This document shows, in pieces, positions 7,846-9,056 of a stretch of DNA of 9,056 nt. The position numbers were made by a program, and so were the translations under genes. This DNA comes from Clostridia bacterium (GTDB lineage Bacteria; Bacillota_A; Clostridia; Christensenellales; Borkfalkiaceae): NCBI GenBank assembly GCA_017399665.1, contig JAFQBR010000268.1, positions 1 to 9,056 on the forward strand, given 5' to 3'. Under the pieces are notes generated by a model. The model was given only the letters and a program-made list of their open reading frames with translations, made no database searches and had not been told where the DNA came from. Position 1 is the first letter of the stretch; each line of letters opens with the position of its first letter.

Positions 7846-8513
7846 TTTAGCACCGCCTTATAACCTAGTCCATGAACGGTGGTTATTTCGAACCCGTTAC
7901 AAACGGAGGTCTTTTCGCGAAGCTTTGCAATATATACGTCTACCGTTCTTGAGGTTGCGGAAGAATCGTACCCCCAAAACTCATCCATAAGCGCAGAGCG
8001 GGTAAAGGTCTTTTTGGGATATGATAAAAATTTAAAGAGTAAATCAAATTCTCTAACTGTAAGCGACAACTCTTCCCCATCCACACTTGCAGTTCTCTCT
8101 TCTGTATTTATTACTAAATTGCCAACAGTAAGTTCCTTCTTGCTCTCTATTTTTGCGCGACGTAAGACTGCTTCTATTTTCATTCTAACAATATCTATAT
8201 CAAAGGGCTTGGTAATATAATCGTCTATACCTAGGCTATATCCAGTCATTTTAGATATTTTGTCTTCTTTTGCCGTTAAAAAGATAATTGGCGTTGTTTT
8301 ATCGAACCCTCTTACTTCTTCTGCAAATGTAAACCCATCCATTTCTGGCATCATTACGTCTGATAAAATCATATCAAACTTATTCTTTTCTATTTCGCTT
8401 AGAGCTTCTTTTCCGTTAAAGCACCCTATAACCTCGTAGCCGTAGTTTCTAAGGCTTAGCACCGTATAGCGATTTAAGTCTTTATCATCTTCAACAACCA
8501 AAATTCTAATCAT
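7842..8513 (-). CDS. OmpR/PhoB-family response regulator
   Basis: This cytoplasmic DNA-binding regulator is activated by phosphorylation. The 223-residue protein has a receiver domain (1-118) with acidic pocket D9/D10, phospho-acceptor D52 in SDVMMPEMDG, the switch residue T80 and K102 in TKPF. A winged-helix output domain (about 126-222) follows, with LTVREFDLL, the recognition-helix region SRTVDVYIAKLREK and the wing TTVHGLGYK. Length and motifs are typical and nothing is missing. The ATG at 8513 has AAGAGG at 8520-8525, six bases upstream. It is the first gene of an operon with the kinase and the small membrane protein. The direct repeats and inverted repeat immediately upstream suggest autoregulation. 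Similarity to PhoP/PhoB is at family level only, and I would not name it after either. Confidence 0.96.
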   Translation of the reverse strand: MIRILVVEDDKDLNRYTVLSLRNYGYEVIGCFNGKEALSEIEKNKFDMILSDVMMPEMDGFTFAEEVRGFDKTTPIIFLTAKEDKISKMTGYSLGIDDYITKPFDIDIVRMKIEAVLRRAKIESKKELTVGNLVINTEERTASVDGEELSLTVREFDLLFKFLSYPKKTFTRSALMDEFWGYDSSATSRTVDVYIAKLREKTSVCNGFEITTVHGLGYKAVLK

Positions 8514-8550
8514 GTACTACCTCTTTTAAAATTTAGTCTTCCCTTTATGC

Positions 8551-8574
8551 AGTTAATAGTTTAACCTATTAACT
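8551..8574. repeat. Perfect 9-bp inverted repeat upstream of the response regulator
   Basis: AGTTAATAG (8551-8559) and CTATTAACT (8566-8574) form a perfect inverted repeat around a six-base centre, 38 bases before the regulator ATG. It could be an operator for a dimeric repressor or a weak hairpin in the leader. It is wholly AT-rich except for one G/C pair at each end of the arm. Confidence 0.6.
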
Positions 8575-8583
8575 TAATATAAA

Positions 8584-8611
8584 TGTTAGTAAATTGTTAA
8601 AATTTTGTAAA
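8584..8611 (-). promoter_or_regulatory. Three TTAACA-like direct repeats, possible regulator binding site
   Basis: Reading the minus strand, TTTACA (8606-8611), TTAACA (8595-8600) and CTAACA (8584-8589) are separated by exactly five bases each, an 11-bp period. This matches the layout known for PhoB/PhoP-type winged-helix regulators in Gram-positives, TT(A/C/T)ACA repeats with spacers of about five bases. The regulator gene starts about 70 bases downstream. I could not fix the core promoter. Autoregulation is an inference, and the AT-rich background raises the chance of coincidence. Confidence 0.5.
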
Positions 8612-8658
8612 AATAACAAATTTTATATTTTTTTAAACACGCTTTTGAAAAAAATAAC

Positions 8659-8684
8659 AAAAAAGTGGCGTAATAATACGCCAC
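8659..8684 (-). terminator. Strong Rho-independent terminator after scfB
   Basis: On the minus strand GTGGCGTA (8677-8684) pairs perfectly with TACGCCAC (8665-8672) over a four-base loop, followed by six T (8659-8664). It lies 13 bases after the scfB stop and isolates scfB from the two-component operon. Confidence 0.92.
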
Positions 8685-8697
8685 CTTACACGTTTAA

Positions 8698-9056
8698 TTA
8701 TTCTTCTTTTAATGAACTTAAAATATGCATAGCACATTCCGTACGCGCCTTTAACATTTCACACGTTTGCTTGTAAGGCTTGTTTATATCGCCGTTAAAC
8801 ACGTAGTTGTTTGCAGCACATCCACCGCTACAGTGATAACGAGCAAAGCAATCTTCACAGCCTTCACGCGTAAAGAGCGAACTATTTTTAAATTTAGAGC
8901 GGATTTCGGGATTGATTTTTCCTTCAAACACGTTGCCCATATAAAATTCAGGCTTGTCTGCAAATTGATGACAAGGATAGATATCACCAACAGGAGTTAC
9001 GGAAAAATATTCGTTACCTGCTCCGCACGCATTCACTCTTTTAGCTAGGCAAGGTC
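8698..9056 (-). CDS. scfB: SCIFF-peptide radical SAM maturase, C-terminal part (N-terminus beyond window)
   Basis: Only the last 118 residues are visible; the frame is open to the right edge, so the GTG at 9036 is internal rather than a start. The segment is a SPASM-type auxiliary iron-sulfur domain. Cysteines stand at visible positions 2, 10, 28, 66, 69, 75, 79, 98 and 107, including the CxxCx5CxxxC signature CEDCFARYHCSGGC. The stretch NACGAGNEYFSVTPVGDIYP followed by CHQF, and then CSGGCAANNY, match what I know of the maturase of the SCIFF (six cysteines in forty-five residues) peptide. Characterised members (CteB, Tte1186) install a Cys-Thr thioether in that peptide. The radical SAM CxxxCxxC core and the precursor gene scfA, usually just upstream, would lie outside the window. 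A related SPASM enzyme such as a sulfatase maturase is the main alternative, but is less likely given the motifs and the nearby secDF. Confidence 0.88.
   Translation of the reverse strand, partial: PCLAKRVNACGAGNEYFSVTPVGDIYPCHQFADKPEFYMGNVFEGKINPEIRSKFKNSSLFTREGCEDCFARYHCSGGCAANNYVFNGDINKPYKQTCEMLKARTECAMHILSSLKEE

Noticed and set aside
8698..9036. scfB read as a complete 112-residue small protein starting at GTG 9036
   Set aside because: The frame stays open to the window edge, upstream residues including a cysteine continue the SPASM pattern, and there is no ribosome site before the GTG; it is the end of a larger enzyme.
8767..9048. A 93-codon plus-strand frame opposite scfB
   Set aside because: It mirrors the cysteine-rich scfB frame on the other strand and shows no protein-family feature; judged a shadow.

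Overview
This window looks like chromosome from an AT-rich, Gram-positive anaerobe, most likely a member of the Clostridia. The evidence is the C-terminal part of a SCIFF-peptide radical SAM maturase (a near-universal marker of Clostridia), separate secD and secF genes followed by recJ (a Firmicutes gene order), strong AGGAGG ribosome sites and sigma-A-type promoters. Every gene I can support lies on the minus strand. I found no RNA gene, mobile element, CRISPR array or plus-strand gene.

In the direction of transcription (right to left) there appear to be four units. (1) The 3' end of scfB enters from the right edge and stops at a strong hairpin terminator near 8659-8684. (2) A three-gene operon follows: an OmpR/PhoB-type response regulator, a histidine kinase overlapping it by 4 bases, and a small two-helix membrane protein of unknown function, closed by a terminator at 6341-6371. 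Upstream of the regulator are three TTAACA-like direct repeats at an 11-bp period and a perfect 9-bp inverted repeat, both plausible operators. (3) A two-HKD-motif cardiolipin synthase stands alone between two terminators. (4) A consensus promoter (TTGACT-17-TATAAT, 4508-4536) drives secD and secF, joined by a TAATG junction, and probably recJ, which begins just past a leaky-looking hairpin and runs off the left edge.

The genes centre on the cell envelope: protein export (SecDF), cardiolipin synthesis, envelope-type signal transduction, and a peptide-modification enzyme that, as I recall, often sits beside secDF in Clostridia. RecJ is a DNA-repair nuclease that commonly follows secDF in Firmicutes.

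Most of this is recognisable housekeeping DNA, and I do not see a wholly new system. The point most worth a second look is SecF. The membrane aspartate of its GYSIND motif is a serine, and the partner arginine is a lysine, whereas SecD keeps its own key aspartate. This raises the question of how this SecDF is energised. Next in interest are the PhoP-like repeats at the two-component operon, and the placement of that operon plus cls between scfB and secDF.
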